DNA of 64,000 bases, taken from Nitrosomonas marina (lineage in GTDB: Bacteria > Pseudomonadota > Gammaproteobacteria > Burkholderiales > Nitrosomonadaceae). Location of the stretch: NCBI RefSeq assembly GCF_900111605.1, contig NZ_FOIA01000005.1, positions 1 through 64,000 of the forward strand, read 5' to 3'. How positions within the stretch are numbered: the stretch's first letter is position 1; each line of letters opens with the position of its first letter. The notes beneath the pieces were generated by a model. That model did no database searches. It saw nothing but the letters and a program-made list of their open reading frames with translations, and had not been told where the DNA came from. The translations under genes were made by a program, and so were the position numbers. Shown here in pieces: positions 25,138-36,972 of the stretch.

Positions 25138-26808
25138 ATGTACCTGGATTTTATTTATCAAGGATCTAACCTGCTTCGAAACCGCTTACTTTGCTGTCTG
25201 TGTACCCTCTTATTATGTTTACCAGCTCGTGCGGTCGCTAATGAATGGATTTATACTGTAAAACCCGGCGACAATCTATGGAATCTGTCAGAGCGTCATC
25301 TGACAGGTGTACAGTATGTCCAGCGCCTGCAGCAAATGAATCGCATCAAGGATCCTTATGTCATTCCTCCTGGTAAGAAACTCAGAATACCGGTTGCCTG
25401 GTCACAGATATCGGATGCAGTTACTGCGCGAGTCAACCATGTCCAGGGCACGGTGCTCATTGAGCGTAGCAACCGGGGCGAGATTCTTGCAGAACCGGGA
25501 ATGGAATTATATACAGGCGACACAATTCGAGCTGAGAATGACTCGTTTGTCACCATTGAGTTCGCAGACAACTCTCGTATGCGCGTTCAGGATAACAGCC
25601 GCATTCGTCTGGATAAAATGCGTATATACGGTGACTTTGGCCTGATCGACACGCTAATTCATCTTGAACAGGGGCGAACTGAAAACTCTGTACCACGTGA
25701 TACTCATCAGGATAAGCGTTTTCGTATTCAAACACCATCGGCAGTCAGTTCCGTTAGGGGCACCGACTTCCGTGTTGGCACAGTTGAAATGAGATCCGGA
25801 ACCGCCAGCGAGGTACTGTCCGGCATCATCAATGTCAGTGGTTCCAAAAAACATGTCATTGTTCCTGCCGGTTTTGGCACAGTCACTTCCCGGGATGAAC
25901 CTCCCATGACACCCGTCGTCCTTTTACCGCCACCTGATTTGTCCGGGACGTCCGGTTATTACGAGAGTCTGCCACTGGTTATTCATTTAACCCCCCTTAA
26001 CGGGGCCCATGCCTACCGTACGCAAATAGCGCTGGATCCGGACTTCGACAATCTTGTTTCTGAATTTACTACCACAACGCTCCCATTTCGCGATGGCGAT
26101 ATACCCGACGGTGAATACTGGCTTCGAATACGCGGCATCGATAAATTCGGTTTAGAGGGAAAAGACGCCGTCATGCCTTTTGCGCTGAATGCCCGCCCCG
26201 AGCCACCCTTTGTCACAGCTCCGCTTCCCGGCAGCGCAACGACACCAGACAATCAGGAATTCACCTGGACCAGTCAATCCGAACCGGTACATTATATAGT
26301 GATGATTAGTAAAGACATCGATTTTAGCGATCTGGTCTACTTTAATCCTGAACTGAAAAAAAATGCCCTGGCTCTATCCAAGGCCGAATCGCTCGCACCC
26401 GGCCACTACTTCTGGCAAATTGCTGCAGTTTCACCAACGGAAGGCGCTGGTCCGTTCAGTGATGCCATGCCCTTCAGAGTCCCTTTCCCTGGTCCCGCTC
26501 TGGAAAAAACAGAAATTGATGAGCAGGACCTGACGTTTGCCTGGCGAGCCGCTGCAGAAGGGCAGCGATTTCATTTTCAATTTGCACGCGACGAATCATT
26601 TTCTGACATTATTCATGACGAAACAACCGAAGCCTCCAGTATCACGATCCAGAAACCTGCTGGCGGGACATATTTTTTACGCATCAAAACAATTGAGTCA
26701 GATGGTTTTGAAGGGCCTTGGGGGTTGCCGCAAATGGTTGAAATACCGCGCGACTTTCCTTACTGGATGATGCTATTACTGCTTCTCCCTTTGCTTGTGC
26801 TGATATGA
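25138..26808 (+). CDS. LysM-FecR domain protein with C-terminal membrane anchor
   Basis: Envelope protein of 556 residues. An N-terminal hydrophobic segment (about 14-36, ending ARAVANEW) looks like a signal peptide. A LysM domain follows (YTVKPGDNLWNLSERHLTG, about 39-57, to IPPGKKLRIP), then a FecR domain (about 100-225, containing SSVRGTDFRVG). Repeated beta-sandwich segments of about 90 residues come next, each with YWLRIRGID- or HYFWQIAAV-like strands. A C-terminal helix ([17 protein letters not shown]) lies at the very end. It overlaps the CHASE2 gene by 4 bp (ATGA). Expected to sense or bind peptidoglycan and signal to its partner; inference. Confidence 0.85.
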   Translation: MYLDFIYQGSNLLRNRLLCCLCTLLLCLPARAVANEWIYTVKPGDNLWNLSERHLTGVQYVQRLQQMNRIKDPYVIPPGKKLRIPVAWSQISDAVTARVNHVQGTVLIERSNRGEILAEPGMELYTGDTIRAENDSFVTIEFADNSRMRVQDNSRIRLDKMRIYGDFGLIDTLIHLEQGRTENSVPRDTHQDKRFRIQTPSAVSSVRGTDFRVGTVEMRSGTASEVLSGIINVSGSKKHVIVPAGFGTVTSRDEPPMTPVVLLPPPDLSGTSGYYESLPLVIHLTPLNGAHAYRTQIALDPDFDNLVSEFTTTTLPFRDGDIPDGEYWLRIRGIDKFGLEGKDAVMPFALNARPEPPFVTAPLPGSATTPDNQEFTWTSQSEPVHYIVMISKDIDFSDLVYFNPELKKNALALSKAESLAPGHYFWQIAAVSPTEGAGPFSDAMPFRVPFPGPALEKTEIDEQDLTFAWRAAAEGQRFHFQFARDESFSDIIHDETTEASSITIQKPAGGTYFLRIKTIESDGFEGPWGLPQMVEIPRDFPYWMMLLLLLPLLVLI

Positions 26809-29729
26809 TTTTTCTTCAAAATCTGGGACGCAAAATAAATACATATGTTTTACGTATTTCGATACTTCTGACGAGTGTTGGCATTCTTGCGTTTACAGAG
26901 ATTCTGGAGCGACTTGATTTCATGATCTACGATAAATTATCTACATTGATCCCCTATTCACAGGATTCGGACATCGTCATCATTGCCATAGATGATCAGA
27001 GTCTCGGTATTATCGGTAGATGGCCATGGCCTAGAGACATACATGCAGCGCTTATCAATCGTCTGAATTTGATTGGCAATCAGCATCTCGCTCTGGATCT
27101 GCTTTTTTCAGAACCGCAATCCAACAACCCGCATGCCGATCAGTTACTGGCTTCGGCGATTGCGTCACATGGCAATGTCGTGTTACCACTGGCACCGGTA
27201 TCTACAGCGCACACTGAATCGCTTCACATCGTCGCACCGCTTCCGCTCTTCAGAAATCATGCCGTACTGGGGCATGCCGACATAGAAATTGATAGTGACG
27301 GCATAGTTCGGCGCGTGTTTCTCAACGCCGGCATTAATACTCCGACGTGGCCCGCCTTGGCGCAGGCACTGATCAATCCGGCATCAGCAAAACAGCATTT
27401 TCTCCGAGAAGAAGATGAAAAACCGTCAGGCCAAAGCAAACACTGGTATCGTGCCGATGAAGTATTAATACCCTATCTGGGCAGACCCGGCAGTTTTAAT
27501 CAGATATCCTACGCAAATGTTCTGTTCGATGATGATATTCTCGCCAGCCTGAAAGACAAGACACTCATTGTCGGAGTAACTGCTGCAGGTATCGGAACAC
27601 GTTTTGCGACGCCGACATCCTCCTTGAATCATCAATTCATGTCAGGGGCCGAGTGGCACGCGAATGTTTATTCAATGTTGCAGCATGATCGCGCTACATA
27701 TCCGGTTCCAAACACGTGGGTTGCAATAATCTCGGTCGCCTGGATCATGCTTGTGCTGCTGGGCACCAGTTTGACAAAAAGAAATCTGACTGTCCCAATA
27801 CTGATTTTTATATCAATAACCGGTATATTTTCAATCTATCAGTTACTTAAAACCGTTCATATATGGATCCCCCCCGGCGCGGCCTTATTGGGGACACTGG
27901 CGGCTTATCCCTTAGCAAACTGGCAGCGCATTAATCAGTTTATACGCTCTTTCCTGATTACTAAATTACGTTCCAGCATGGCGCTGGAATCAATAAAGGA
28001 TGGTGTCATCATAACCGATGCCAACGATCTTGTTGCCTATGTCAACAAAGGTGCAGAGAATATATTGCGCACGGAATTCAATCTGATCAAGAATAGAAAT
28101 CTGCAGCAGATATTGCATATTCACTCGAATTGCGCCAGCCTGCCCGGCGAAAGCGCCGTGAACAAAATATTGACACACGATCTGGACAGCCCCGGTGTCA
28201 TGGAATGCAGACTGAAAACACGATATGGCGATGAACGTTCGGTAAGAATTACGCGCAATCAATTGTATGACGAACAAAAAATACTGATCGGTTCTGTTAT
28301 TGCAATCACTGATCTTACCGATACAATCGAACTGGCCCAGCAGGTTGCATACCAGGAAAGTTATGACGCGTTGACCAAACTGCCAAACCGTTCAAAATTA
28401 TTGTCACAGTTTGAACAGATGATTCAGGAAACTGAAGATACTGGCAAAAGAATCACCGTTTTTTTTGTTGCACTGGATAATTTTAAAAAAATCAATGATG
28501 CAATGGGCCATCAGGCTGGGGATAAATTACTTAGAATGGTCTCTTCCCGTCTGTTTGAAACAGTGCAGCACAACGATTGCATTGCCCGATGGGGGGGCGA
28601 TGAATTTATTGTGCTGTTCGACCATCTGGAAAATTTTGATTCTTCTGCTGAAATGGCACAGCAAATTTTGGATGCCATTAAACAAAAATTTGAAATTGAT
28701 GGTATGGAAATTTTTGTTGCCGCCAGCATCGGAATCAGCCGGTATCCGAATGACGGATTGGTCAGTGAAATTTTGCTGAAACGAGCAGAAACAGCCATGC
28801 ACACTGTAAAACGGGAAGGCGGCAACCGTTTTGAATATTATTCTCCCGAATCATCCATAGCCTGGACCCGTGATCGTCTGGAACTGGAAAAGGAGCTGCG
28901 GACCGCTATTCTTAATGATGAGCTTCAGGTTTTTTTTCAACCCATCATAAATGCCAGAACCCACCAGATAACCCGCATGGAAGCACTGGTACGCTGGCCA
29001 CATCCCACGAGGGGATTTTTATCTCCCAGCGAATTTATCCCGCTGGCGGAAAATGTTGGTTTGATTGAACAACTGGGTGAACTGGTGCTGAGAATGTCCT
29101 GCCTATCCGCCTATCGGCTTCTGCAACAGGGATATCCGGTCAATGTAGCAGTCAATGTTAATCCTCGCCAGTTAATGAATAAAAATTTTCTACAAACCAT
29201 TTTAAAGACGCTGCAGGATACTCAATTACCGGCCGGTTCTTTGATACTTGAAATCACTGAAAGCTCCATCGTCAATAACATTGAGCGCGTAAGCATTATC
29301 CTGAAAACACTCAAGCAGTTAAACATTCTTATTGCGCTGGATGATTTTGGCACAGGTTATTCTTCACTGACACTATTGCGGGAACTGCCAATAGATATTT
29401 TGAAAATCGATAAGTCCTTCGTGCGAACACTCGATCAGAACCAAAGCGATCTAACAATTGTTCAGGCCATTATTGGCCTGGGAAATAACATGGGACTAAT
29501 GGTTGTCGCAGAGGGTGTCGAAACGGCAGAGCAAAACCAGATATTACTGCAGCATCAGTGCTATCATCAGCAAGGATATTATTTCAGCCGCCCCGTTCCC
29601 TATAACGCACTAGTAGAATTGATACACACAAAAAATAGTAGCCGATCACCTGTGAGGGATCTATACGAGGTCAATGCGAGTAGTGCGACCCAGACTAGAA
29701 AGGCAATAATCCGTTCGGATCACCAATAG
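26805..29729 (+). CDS. CHASE2-PAS-GGDEF-EAL cyclic-di-GMP signalling protein
   Basis: Membrane sensor of 974 residues that may both make and degrade c-di-GMP. Layout: an N-terminal helix; a periplasmic CHASE2 domain (about 30-300, with [18 protein letters not shown]); three helices (about 305-380); a PAS domain (about 395-510); GGDEF (597-601, RWGGDEF, intact); and EAL (726-728, MEALVRW, intact) with [10 protein letters not shown] and KIDKSF. The inhibitory I-site RxxD is replaced by QHND, so product inhibition at that site is unlikely. CHASE2 proteins commonly pair with FecR proteins, as here. Its last 35 bp overlap the nagZ 3' end on the other strand. Confidence 0.93.
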   Translation: MIFLQNLGRKINTYVLRISILLTSVGILAFTEILERLDFMIYDKLSTLIPYSQDSDIVIIAIDDQSLGIIGRWPWPRDIHAALINRLNLIGNQHLALDLLFSEPQSNNPHADQLLASAIASHGNVVLPLAPVSTAHTESLHIVAPLPLFRNHAVLGHADIEIDSDGIVRRVFLNAGINTPTWPALAQALINPASAKQHFLREEDEKPSGQSKHWYRADEVLIPYLGRPGSFNQISYANVLFDDDILASLKDKTLIVGVTAAGIGTRFATPTSSLNHQFMSGAEWHANVYSMLQHDRATYPVPNTWVAIISVAWIMLVLLGTSLTKRNLTVPILIFISITGIFSIYQLLKTVHIWIPPGAALLGTLAAYPLANWQRINQFIRSFLITKLRSSMALESIKDGVIITDANDLVAYVNKGAENILRTEFNLIKNRNLQQILHIHSNCASLPGESAVNKILTHDLDSPGVMECRLKTRYGDERSVRITRNQLYDEQKILIGSVIAITDLTDTIELAQQVAYQESYDALTKLPNRSKLLSQFEQMIQETEDTGKRITVFFVALDNFKKINDAMGHQAGDKLLRMVSSRLFETVQHNDCIARWGGDEFIVLFDHLENFDSSAEMAQQILDAIKQKFEIDGMEIFVAASIGISRYPNDGLVSEILLKRAETAMHTVKREGGNRFEYYSPESSIAWTRDRLELEKELRTAILNDELQVFFQPIINARTHQITRMEALVRWPHPTRGFLSPSEFIPLAENVGLIEQLGELVLRMSCLSAYRLLQQGYPVNVAVNVNPRQLMNKNFLQTILKTLQDTQLPAGSLILEITESSIVNNIERVSIILKTLKQLNILIALDDFGTGYSSLTLLRELPIDILKIDKSFVRTLDQNQSDLTIVQAIIGLGNNMGLMVVAEGVETAEQNQILLQHQCYHQQGYYFSRPVPYNALVELIHTKNSSRSPVRDLYEVNASSATQTRKAIIRSDHQ

Positions 29730-30741
29730 CAGCCACCTCTCGGATGGCCTGTGCATATGCTTCATTCTCCCGCAGCTTGACCATTGAAGCAAAAGCCCTT
29801 TTAGCGTGCATACGCGCCACTCGAGCGATACTGATCGCCGAGCTATCCCATTGCAGCGTATCCAGTAATTCGTCAACGGCATCTGAGTCATTGCAAACTA
29901 GAATCATATCACATCCCGCCTTGAGCGCAGCCGAAGCGCGTGCAACAATAGAACTGAAATACGCAGCACCTTGCATACTTAAATCGTCACTGAAAATGCA
30001 GCCTTCAAACTGCAGCTGCTGTCGCAGTATGCTTTCAAGCCATCTGCTCGAAAATCCTGCGGGATACTGATCCACATCTGGATAAATCACATGCGCCGCC
30101 ATGATGCCAGCCAATCCCAAATTGATCATGCGTTGAAACGGAACCAGGTCGTCCATCTCGATATCAGCATACCGACGCAGATCAACAGATTTCTCAAGAT
30201 GCGAATCAGCCTGTATACCACCATGACCTGGAAAATGCTTGCCAACAGCCTGCATACCGCCGGCTTTCAGACCGGTCATTAGCGCATGTCCCAGTGTTGA
30301 GACAATCTGAGGATCCCGATGAAACGCCCGATCGCCAATAACACTGCTTTGCCCATGATCAATATCCAGAACAGGAGTAAAGCTCAGATCAACTCCGGCG
30401 ACCACTAATTCAGCTGCAAGTACAAACCCTGTCTGTCTGGCAAGATGACGCGCCCGTACCGGATTCTGATCCCAGATTTTTCCCAGTTCACGCATCGCGG
30501 GCAGCCGGGAGAAATCTGTTTTAAAACGCTGTACCCGACCACCCTCCTGGTCAACAGCGATCAGCAAATGCGGTGTTCTGAGTGCTTTAATCTCCTGAGC
30601 CAGCGCCATCAGCTGTTTTCGGGACGCGTAATTTCGTGAAAACAGAATAACGCCGCCGGTCAGAGGATGCATCAATCGCCGCTTATCCTCATCTGTCAGT
30701 TCAGTGGCACCGATATCCAGCATGATTGGCCCAAGAGCCAT
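29695..30741 (-). CDS. nagZ: Beta-N-acetylhexosaminidase
   Basis: Cytosolic glycoside hydrolase family 3 enzyme removing GlcNAc from muropeptides during peptidoglycan recycling. Its 348 residues contain KHFPGHG (168-174) with the Asp/His dyad in ADSH (178-181), [11 protein letters not shown] (63-73) and the nucleophile Asp in FSDDLSMQG (about 250-258). The last 35 bp are antisense to the 3' end of the CHASE2 gene. Followed upstream by acpS at a 2-bp spacing, as in other betaproteobacteria. Confidence 0.95.
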   Translation of the reverse strand: MALGPIMLDIGATELTDEDKRRLMHPLTGGVILFSRNYASRKQLMALAQEIKALRTPHLLIAVDQEGGRVQRFKTDFSRLPAMRELGKIWDQNPVRARHLARQTGFVLAAELVVAGVDLSFTPVLDIDHGQSSVIGDRAFHRDPQIVSTLGHALMTGLKAGGMQAVGKHFPGHGGIQADSHLEKSVDLRRYADIEMDDLVPFQRMINLGLAGIMAAHVIYPDVDQYPAGFSSRWLESILRQQLQFEGCIFSDDLSMQGAAYFSSIVARASAALKAGCDMILVCNDSDAVDELLDTLQWDSSAISIARVARMHAKRAFASMVKLRENEAYAQAIREVAAIGDPNGLLPF

Positions 30742-30743
30742 CG

Positions 30744-31121
30744 CTATTTCTCCAGAACAACAAACGCACAGGCGGCGTTCATTTCATCGCTGATAGACAG
30801 GAAATGGCCAACAATGCCCTGGTCGTAAATATACCGGTTGAGTACGGGATGAAATTCAAAATAAGGCCTGCCAAGCTTATCATGAGCAATCGTAATGAAA
30901 TCAAGATTTACCGGATGACGCAACCCTGTGCCTATTGCTTTTGAGAATGCTTCTTTGGCTGCAAACCGTCCTGCCAGAAACAATACAGGTTTACTACTGC
31001 TCTGGTATTCCTGCCATTCAGGCTGCGTCAATATACGACGCGCAAATTTATCGCCGTACCGTTCTATCGAACGCGCGATCCTTGCCGGATCGACCAGGTC
31101 GGTACCGATTCCATAAATCAC
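30744..31121 (-). CDS. acpS: Holo-[acyl-carrier-protein] synthase
   Basis: Transfers 4'-phosphopantetheine from CoA to acyl carrier protein. Its 125 residues include the N-terminal metal-binding [17 protein letters not shown] (Asp8) and [14 protein letters not shown] (about 53-66), both standard. Overlaps the pdxJ end by 4 bp and stands 2 bp before nagZ, so pdxJ-acpS-nagZ are translated in tight succession. Confidence 0.95.
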   Translation of the reverse strand: MIYGIGTDLVDPARIARSIERYGDKFARRILTQPEWQEYQSSSKPVLFLAGRFAAKEAFSKAIGTGLRHPVNLDFITIAHDKLGRPYFEFHPVLNRYIYDQGIVGHFLSISDEMNAACAFVVLEK

Positions 31122-31843
31122 CTGCCTGCCTCGGAAATCAACCGTTTCATTTCTCTTACTGCCTTGTCAAGACCCACAAAAATGGCATGTCCAATAATGG
31201 CATGACCAATATTAAGCTCCGATACACCTGGGATTGCAGCTATCGCCTGAACATTCTGGTAGTGCAGCCCATGGCCGGCATTGACTTTCAGATTCCGCTG
31301 AATACCAAATGCAACCGCATGCTTTATTTTCTCCAGCTCTTTGATTCTTGATTCTTCAGTTGTTGCATCGGCATAACTACCCGTGTGAATTTCGATAACC
31401 GATGCACCCGATTGAGCGGCAGCATCGATCTGTTCCGGATCCGCGTTGATGAAAAGCGAAACACGTATGCCCGCTTGGTTTAATTGTTGGCATGCGCGTT
31501 TAATCTGTTCGAACTGTTTAACAACATCAAGCCCTCCTTCCGTAGTCAATTCTTCGCGACGCTCTGGTACAAGGCATATATCATCCGGTTTGATACGCAG
31601 CGCAATTTCAATCATTTCAACTGTCACCGCACTTTCAAGATTCATTCGTGTTGTCAGTATAGCGCGCAACTCTTCCACGTCACTGTCCTGAATATGCCGC
31701 CTGTCTTCACGCAAATGCAGCGTTATCGCATCGGCACCCGCCGATTCGGCAATGCGTGCCGCATCGACAGGGCTCGGATAGATGGTGCCACGTGCTTGTC
31801 TAAGTGTTGCCACATGATCAATATTGACGCCAAGTTCCACCAT
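31118..31843 (-). CDS. pdxJ: Pyridoxine 5'-phosphate synthase
   Basis: Condenses 1-deoxyxylulose 5-phosphate with the product of PdxA to give pyridoxine 5'-phosphate. A TIM barrel of 241 residues starting with the characteristic [32 protein letters not shown] (about 40-53), [18 protein letters not shown] (about 91-108) and [10 protein letters not shown] (about 203-212) carry active-site residues. In many betaproteobacteria recO lies just upstream, between era and pdxJ; here only 104 bp separate them. Confidence 0.96.
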   Translation of the reverse strand: MVELGVNIDHVATLRQARGTIYPSPVDAARIAESAGADAITLHLREDRRHIQDSDVEELRAILTTRMNLESAVTVEMIEIALRIKPDDICLVPERREELTTEGGLDVVKQFEQIKRACQQLNQAGIRVSLFINADPEQIDAAAQSGASVIEIHTGSYADATTEESRIKELEKIKHAVAFGIQRNLKVNAGHGLHYQNVQAIAAIPGVSELNIGHAIIGHAIFVGLDKAVREMKRLISEAGR

Positions 31844-31947
31844 ATTGTTTCATTCCACGTTAAAGGCCCTTTAAAGCCAGACTTGTTTCCAATCGTTTTC
31901 AGAATGTCGCTTGCCGTATCCTCAGTTGAATTATCACTGAAACAAGA

Positions 31948-32841
31948 CTATTCATGACCAAGCTGTTTCAGAACATGCGCATCATTTGCCCATCCACTAC
32001 GCACCTTCACCCAAACCTGCAAAAAAACCTTCTTATTAAACAGCAATTCCATTTCTTTACGCGCCTGACTCGAGATCAGCTTCATTTTTTCACCTTTTTT
32101 TCCAATAATAATAGCTTTCTGTCCGGGCTTATCAATCAGAATTGTCGCATATATTGTGATCAGCTTTTCTGTTTCGACAAACCGGTCAATAATCACGCTT
32201 GTGGAATAAGGTATTTCATCTCCAATCAAACGAAATAGTTTCTCACGTATCAGTTCAGCAGCAATAAAGCGGACATTTTTATCGGTTATATCGTCTGCAT
32301 GATATAAAGGTGGATTTTCCGGCAAATACGGACGAATTGCATCAACCAGCCCCCCCAGCTGCAATCGACCAGCTGCGCTCACCGGAGACAACGCTACAAA
32401 ATCAAATTGCCTGCTCATCTCGTCAAGGAAGGGCAACAACAGGTTTTTATCCGTTATTCGGTCAATTTTGTTCACGACCAGTATAACCGGCACTGTCCTG
32501 GGTAAACGTTCGAGCACAAGACTGTCTCGCTCATCGAAACGCAACGCCTCGATGACAAATAAAATCACATCGACCTCCTGCATGCTTTGCGCCACAACCT
32601 TGTTCATCGCGGTATTCATACGATTTTTGTATCGCACCTGAAAACCTGGCGTATCCACAAAAATGATCTGTGAATGCTGTTCTGTCAAAATACCGTGTAT
32701 TCGATAACGCGTTGTTTGAGCTTTTCGGGATGTTATGCTGATTTTTTGTTGAATCAGACTATTAAGCAAGGTCGACTTGCCAACATTTGGCCGACCTACA
32801 ATAGCAACATAACCGGTGCGAAAATGAGTATCAGACTGCAT
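31948..32841 (-). CDS. era: GTPase Era
   Basis: Essential GTPase for 16S rRNA maturation and 30S assembly. Of 297 residues, the G1 loop GRPNVGKST is at 16-24, the G3 VDTPGF near 62-67 and the G4 NKID near 125-128. The C-terminal KH domain ends with [18 protein letters not shown]. Lies 53 bp downstream of rnc, the usual arrangement. The DNA between its stop and pdxJ is too short for recO. Confidence 0.96.
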   Translation of the reverse strand: MQSDTHFRTGYVAIVGRPNVGKSTLLNSLIQQKISITSRKAQTTRYRIHGILTEQHSQIIFVDTPGFQVRYKNRMNTAMNKVVAQSMQEVDVILFVIEALRFDERDSLVLERLPRTVPVILVVNKIDRITDKNLLLPFLDEMSRQFDFVALSPVSAAGRLQLGGLVDAIRPYLPENPPLYHADDITDKNVRFIAAELIREKLFRLIGDEIPYSTSVIIDRFVETEKLITIYATILIDKPGQKAIIIGKKGEKMKLISSQARKEMELLFNKKVFLQVWVKVRSGWANDAHVLKQLGHE

Positions 32842-32894
32842 GACGAGACCTGTTATTTTATTATGCTTTGTTATACAGCTATCATCAAAAATGG

Positions 32895-33596
32895 CTACGA
32901 AAGAGAGTCAGCAACGCAGGCAATCTCGTAAGCTTTTTTTGCAGCGGCCTGTTCGGCACTGCGGCGACTGGAACCTTCTCCAAACGTACGAATATTGAAT
33001 TCCGGTATGAAACACTCCACTCTGAATTTTTGCTGATGTGCTTTCCCTGTTGTAGTAACTACAGTATATGCCGGCAAATTCAGTTTCTGGCTTTGCATTA
33101 ATTCCTGCAACAGGGTTTTGGGATCTTTTCCATGCGTAGAATGATCGATTGTTTCAAGGACGGGCGTATATAATCTGGCAATAACAGTCTCTGCCTGAGC
33201 AAAACTGCTGTCCAGATAAATCGCGCCAAAAACAGCTTCCAGAGCATCGGCCAGAATTGACGGCCGCTGGTCTCCTCCGCTTCTGATTTCGCCTTCGCCC
33301 AACCGAATCAACTGATCCAGCCCCAACTGCATCGCCATTTCAGACAAAGCTTTCTGATTAACCATACCCGCACGCAAACGGGAAAGTCGTCCTTCAGGAA
33401 GATCATGGAATTTTTTGTAGATTAACGCGGCAACCGCACAATTGAGCACACTGTCACCCAAGAATTCCATACGTTCATTGTGCACTATACTGTGACTGCG
33501 ATGCGTTAAGGCTTCATGCAGCAATTCAGGTCTGACAAACTGGTATCCGAGCCGGTTGCAGAATAAATTCACCTTGTTTTCCCGATTGGTCCGCAT
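32895..33596 (-). CDS. rnc: Ribonuclease III
   Basis: Double-strand-specific endoribonuclease processing rRNA and mRNA. The signature [11 protein letters not shown] (41-51) with Glu44 and Asp48 is present. The second acidic cluster is [13 protein letters not shown] (about 117-129), and a dsRNA-binding domain covers about 155-225 ending [11 protein letters not shown]. 233 residues, a normal size. Sits between the DUF4845 gene and era. Confidence 0.96.
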   Translation of the reverse strand: MRTNRENKVNLFCNRLGYQFVRPELLHEALTHRSHSIVHNERMEFLGDSVLNCAVAALIYKKFHDLPEGRLSRLRAGMVNQKALSEMAMQLGLDQLIRLGEGEIRSGGDQRPSILADALEAVFGAIYLDSSFAQAETVIARLYTPVLETIDHSTHGKDPKTLLQELMQSQKLNLPAYTVVTTTGKAHQQKFRVECFIPEFNIRTFGEGSSRRSAEQAAAKKAYEIACVADSLS

Positions 33597-33635
33597 GTTA
33601 TTTCTATAGTAATTATCTTCAGTTTCTCTGCTACG

Positions 33636-34007
33636 TCAGTTACTTTGCATATCAAAATCGAATTGCAAAGAAATATTTGCAAACAGGGGTACTTTTTCTG
33701 AATAAACCACACTCAGAATGTTTTGTCCGTTCTCACGGGCTATCTTAATGTCTTTTGCTGTAATCGCCGTAATACCATCGATCTGTGCACGCTTGGAGAA
33801 TGCAAGCCTGATCTGGTTGGGAGTTGCTTTATTTAGTGCGGAATCACTAGCAACCGCCACCAGATTTTTTTTTATCGATGCATTTTCAATATAAACCGGC
33901 GCTACTTTCATACCCAGCAACACAAACAGAATCAGCACTACAGACCAGAACAGCATACCTGTTAAAGTAATACCGTATTGATTTGTATGTTGCCCACACA
34001 GATTCAT
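33636..34007 (-). CDS. DUF4845 family membrane protein
   Basis: Small single-pass protein of unknown function commonly found between lepB and rnc. The frame is open from 34073, inside lepB, but GGGAGGG lies about 6 nt before the ATG at 34007 (MNLCGQHTN). I therefore use that start, giving 123 residues and removing the overlap. One membrane helix (about 13-34, GMLFWSVVLILFVLLGMKVAP) is followed by a soluble domain with IENASIKKNL. The early GITLTGM is reminiscent of type IV pilin-like N-termini, though no prepilin peptidase site is clear. Confidence 0.85.
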   Translation of the reverse strand: MNLCGQHTNQYGITLTGMLFWSVVLILFVLLGMKVAPVYIENASIKKNLVAVASDSALNKATPNQIRLAFSKRAQIDGITAITAKDIKIARENGQNILSVVYSEKVPLFANISLQFDFDMQSN

Positions 34008-34035
34008 GACACCCTCCCGAGAAAAATGGACCAGA

Positions 34036-34839
34036 CTACTGAATAAACTGACCGATTCGATCAAAATCACCAAAATTCCACCAGATCATAAATGCCTTGC
34101 CTACAATATTTTCGTCCGGTACAAATCCCCAATACCGACTATCGCTACTGCTATCCCTGTTATCACCCAAAGTAAAGTAGTTTCCCGGCGGAACTGTACA
34201 AGTAAATCCAGTACGGCTGTATTGACAGTTTTCGCGAAAAGGAAACTCGCGCACGCTGGCATATTGCAAGCCATTGACTTCACGGCTTACCAGAATCGAA
34301 TGATTGGCTTCTCCGAGATATTCAGTATATTTCTCAGAATAAATGTAACCCAGTCCGGGTTCTACATATTTATAGTCACCCTCATACACCTGCTCAACTA
34401 TTTTATCATTAATAAACAACTTCTTATTATGATAAGTAACTACGTCACCGGGAACACCGACAACACGTTTAATGTAGTCTATGGAAGGATCCTCAGGAAA
34501 ACGAAATACCAGAACATCTCCGGCTTCAGGGCTATCCATGTCAATTATTTTTTTATTAATAACCGGCAGCCGAATACCATACACATACTTATTGACCAGA
34601 ATAAAATCACCAACAATCAAAGTTGGAATCATGGAACCTGAAGGGATCTTGAATGGTTCAATAATAAACGAACGCAAACAGAATACAATTAAAATGATTG
34701 GGAAAAAACTCTTAGGATATTCAATCCACCAAGGCTCATCTTCATCCTGCTTGCGTTTATGGCGCCATATTAAATAATCAAGCACCCATACGGCACCGGT
34801 AATCACCAGCAAAGAAAATAAAATCAAAGGAAAATTCAT
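34036..34839 (-). CDS. lepB: Signal peptidase I
   Basis: Inner-membrane protease removing signal peptides of Sec and Tat substrates. Of 267 residues, the nucleophile Ser69 is in IPSGSM and the general base Lys124 in YIKRVVGVPGD; GDNRDSSSDSRYWGFV near 227-242 is box E. Two N-terminal membrane helices (about 4-22 and 44-60) are visible. Follows lepA after a 230-bp gap with no gene. Confidence 0.96.
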   Translation of the reverse strand: MNFPLILFSLLVITGAVWVLDYLIWRHKRKQDEDEPWWIEYPKSFFPIILIVFCLRSFIIEPFKIPSGSMIPTLIVGDFILVNKYVYGIRLPVINKKIIDMDSPEAGDVLVFRFPEDPSIDYIKRVVGVPGDVVTYHNKKLFINDKIVEQVYEGDYKYVEPGLGYIYSEKYTEYLGEANHSILVSREVNGLQYASVREFPFRENCQYSRTGFTCTVPPGNYFTLGDNRDSSSDSRYWGFVPDENIVGKAFMIWWNFGDFDRIGQFIQ

Positions 34840-35069
34840 GTAATTACCTTTCTGTGTTTTTTATGTAATTATTATCAGGCAGCCGAGAAACCATCCATGT
34901 TGTCACTGCTGCGTTAAAAAGTAGCATATTCACTTATTACACAGCCCATTCATCTCGATTCACCTGTTTTAGCCTTGTTTCAACTGCATCGAATATACTG
35001 AACGATCAGCTCGACTTCAATTACATTTCCCTTGGGATTAAATTTTGTATTTTTTCGGCATGCTGCCAT

Positions 35070-36866
35070 TTACGATTTGGTGTCAGTTTGTAAAATTGCC
35101 AGAAAAGCTTCCTGAGGAATCTCTACATTACCAACCCGCTTCATCCTTTTTTTACCAGCTTTTTGCTTTTCGAGCAATTTACGCTTGCGGGTGATATCGC
35201 CTCCATAGCATTTTGCCAGTACATTTTTCCGCAAAGCTTTGACAGTTTCTCTGGCAATAATATGTGCACCTACGGCTGCCTGTACGGCTATATCGAACAT
35301 TTGTCTGGGAATAAGTTGTCGCATTTTTTGCACCAGTTCCCGGCCACGGTATTGACTGCTGCTGCGATGAACAATTAACGATAACGCATCGACCCTGTCA
35401 CCATTTATCAGTATATCCAACTTGACCAGGTCCGATGCACGGAATTCCTTAAACTCATAATCAAGTGATGCATAACCGCGGCTGGTAGATTTTAACCGGT
35501 CAAAAAAATCCATCACGACCTCATTTAAAGGCATTTCATATGTCAGCATGACCTGTTTACCCATATATTGCATGTTTTTTTGGATACCACGCTTATTGAC
35601 GCAAAGGGTTATTACAGCTCCGACATACTCTTCAGGCACCAGAATGGTGGTCGAAATAATAGGCTCCCGAATTTCGGTGATTTTTGACAGGTCCGGAATT
35701 TTTGATGGATTATCGATTTCAATTACTGATCCGTCCCGCATCTGAATCTGATAGACAACGGTAGGCGCTGTCGTGATCAAATCCATATCATATTCTCTTT
35801 CGAGACGTTCTTGCACAATATCCATATGCAATAGCCCCAGAAACCCGCAGCGGAATCCAAAACCGAGCGCCTGAGAAGTTTCCGGCTCGAATTGAAGAGA
35901 GGAATCATTGAGTCTGAGCTTTTCCAGGGCTGATCGTAATGCATCATATTGGTTGGATTCCACCGGATATAATCCGGCAAAAACCTGTGGCTTGATCTCT
36001 TTAAAACCCTGTAAAGGTTTTTTTGCTGGATTTTGTGCCAATGTAACAGTATCGCCTACTTTGGCAACGTCAAGTTCTTTAATCCCAGAAATCACAAAAC
36101 CAACTTCGCCTGCACTCAATGCATCCCGATTTAAAGCCCTGGGTATAAACACACCTACTTGTTCACAAAGATGGGTAACGTTGCTAGCCATCAACAGAAT
36201 CTTTTCTCCGGGTTTGAGCACGCCGTCAAAAATACGCACCAGTATGACGACACCGACATAATTATCGAACCAGGAATCAATAATGAGCGCTTTTAACGGC
36301 GCATCAGGATCACCAACCGGAGCTGGAATCCGGCTCACAACAGACTCTAGGACTGCTTCTATACCAACGCCCGTTTTGGCACTGACATGTAAAGCGTTAT
36401 GCGCATCTATGCCAATAACATCCTCGATATTTTCAATTACTCTTTCAGGATCGGCGGCCGGCAAATCAATTTTATTCAGAACAGGTACCACCTCAACGCC
36501 CTGATCGATTGCAGTATAGCAATTTGCAACAGTCTGCGCTTCCACACCCTGAGATGCATCAACTACCAGTAAAGCACCTTCACAAGCAGCCAGGGATCGT
36601 GAAACTTCATATGAGAAATCCACATGGCCAGGCGTATCAATCAAATTGAGCAGGTAGATCTCACCATCTCTCGCTTTATACTGCAACGCGACTGTCTGCG
36701 CCTTAATGGTGATACCTCTTTCACGCTCCAGATCCATGGAGTCAAGAACCTGTTCTTCCATTTCGCGTTCCGACAGACCGCCACAGTATTGAATAAGACG
36801 ATCTGCAAGTGTCGATTTGCCATGATCAATATGGGCAATAATGGAGAAATTACGTATTCGCTGCAT
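35070..36866 (-). CDS. lepA: Elongation factor 4 (LepA)
   Basis: Ribosome-associated GTPase, back-translocase or biogenesis factor. Its 598 residues are the normal length. G1 AHIDHGKST (11-19), DTPGHVDF (about 77-84) and NKIDLP (about 131-136) are intact. The C-terminal LepA-specific domain ends with [20 protein letters not shown]. Placed upstream of lepB as in most proteobacteria. Confidence 0.97.
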   Translation of the reverse strand: MQRIRNFSIIAHIDHGKSTLADRLIQYCGGLSEREMEEQVLDSMDLERERGITIKAQTVALQYKARDGEIYLLNLIDTPGHVDFSYEVSRSLAACEGALLVVDASQGVEAQTVANCYTAIDQGVEVVPVLNKIDLPAADPERVIENIEDVIGIDAHNALHVSAKTGVGIEAVLESVVSRIPAPVGDPDAPLKALIIDSWFDNYVGVVILVRIFDGVLKPGEKILLMASNVTHLCEQVGVFIPRALNRDALSAGEVGFVISGIKELDVAKVGDTVTLAQNPAKKPLQGFKEIKPQVFAGLYPVESNQYDALRSALEKLRLNDSSLQFEPETSQALGFGFRCGFLGLLHMDIVQERLEREYDMDLITTAPTVVYQIQMRDGSVIEIDNPSKIPDLSKITEIREPIISTTILVPEEYVGAVITLCVNKRGIQKNMQYMGKQVMLTYEMPLNEVVMDFFDRLKSTSRGYASLDYEFKEFRASDLVKLDILINGDRVDALSLIVHRSSSQYRGRELVQKMRQLIPRQMFDIAVQAAVGAHIIARETVKALRKNVLAKCYGGDITRKRKLLEKQKAGKKRMKRVGNVEIPQEAFLAILQTDTKS

Positions 36867-36972
36867 TAGGATTTCGAGGGAATGATCCGACTAGTCAATT
36901 GAACCGAAGTTATCTGAACTCCAGCTGTTTAACAGCCGGACCATCCATGATTCTGAATTACGATGCAGCATT

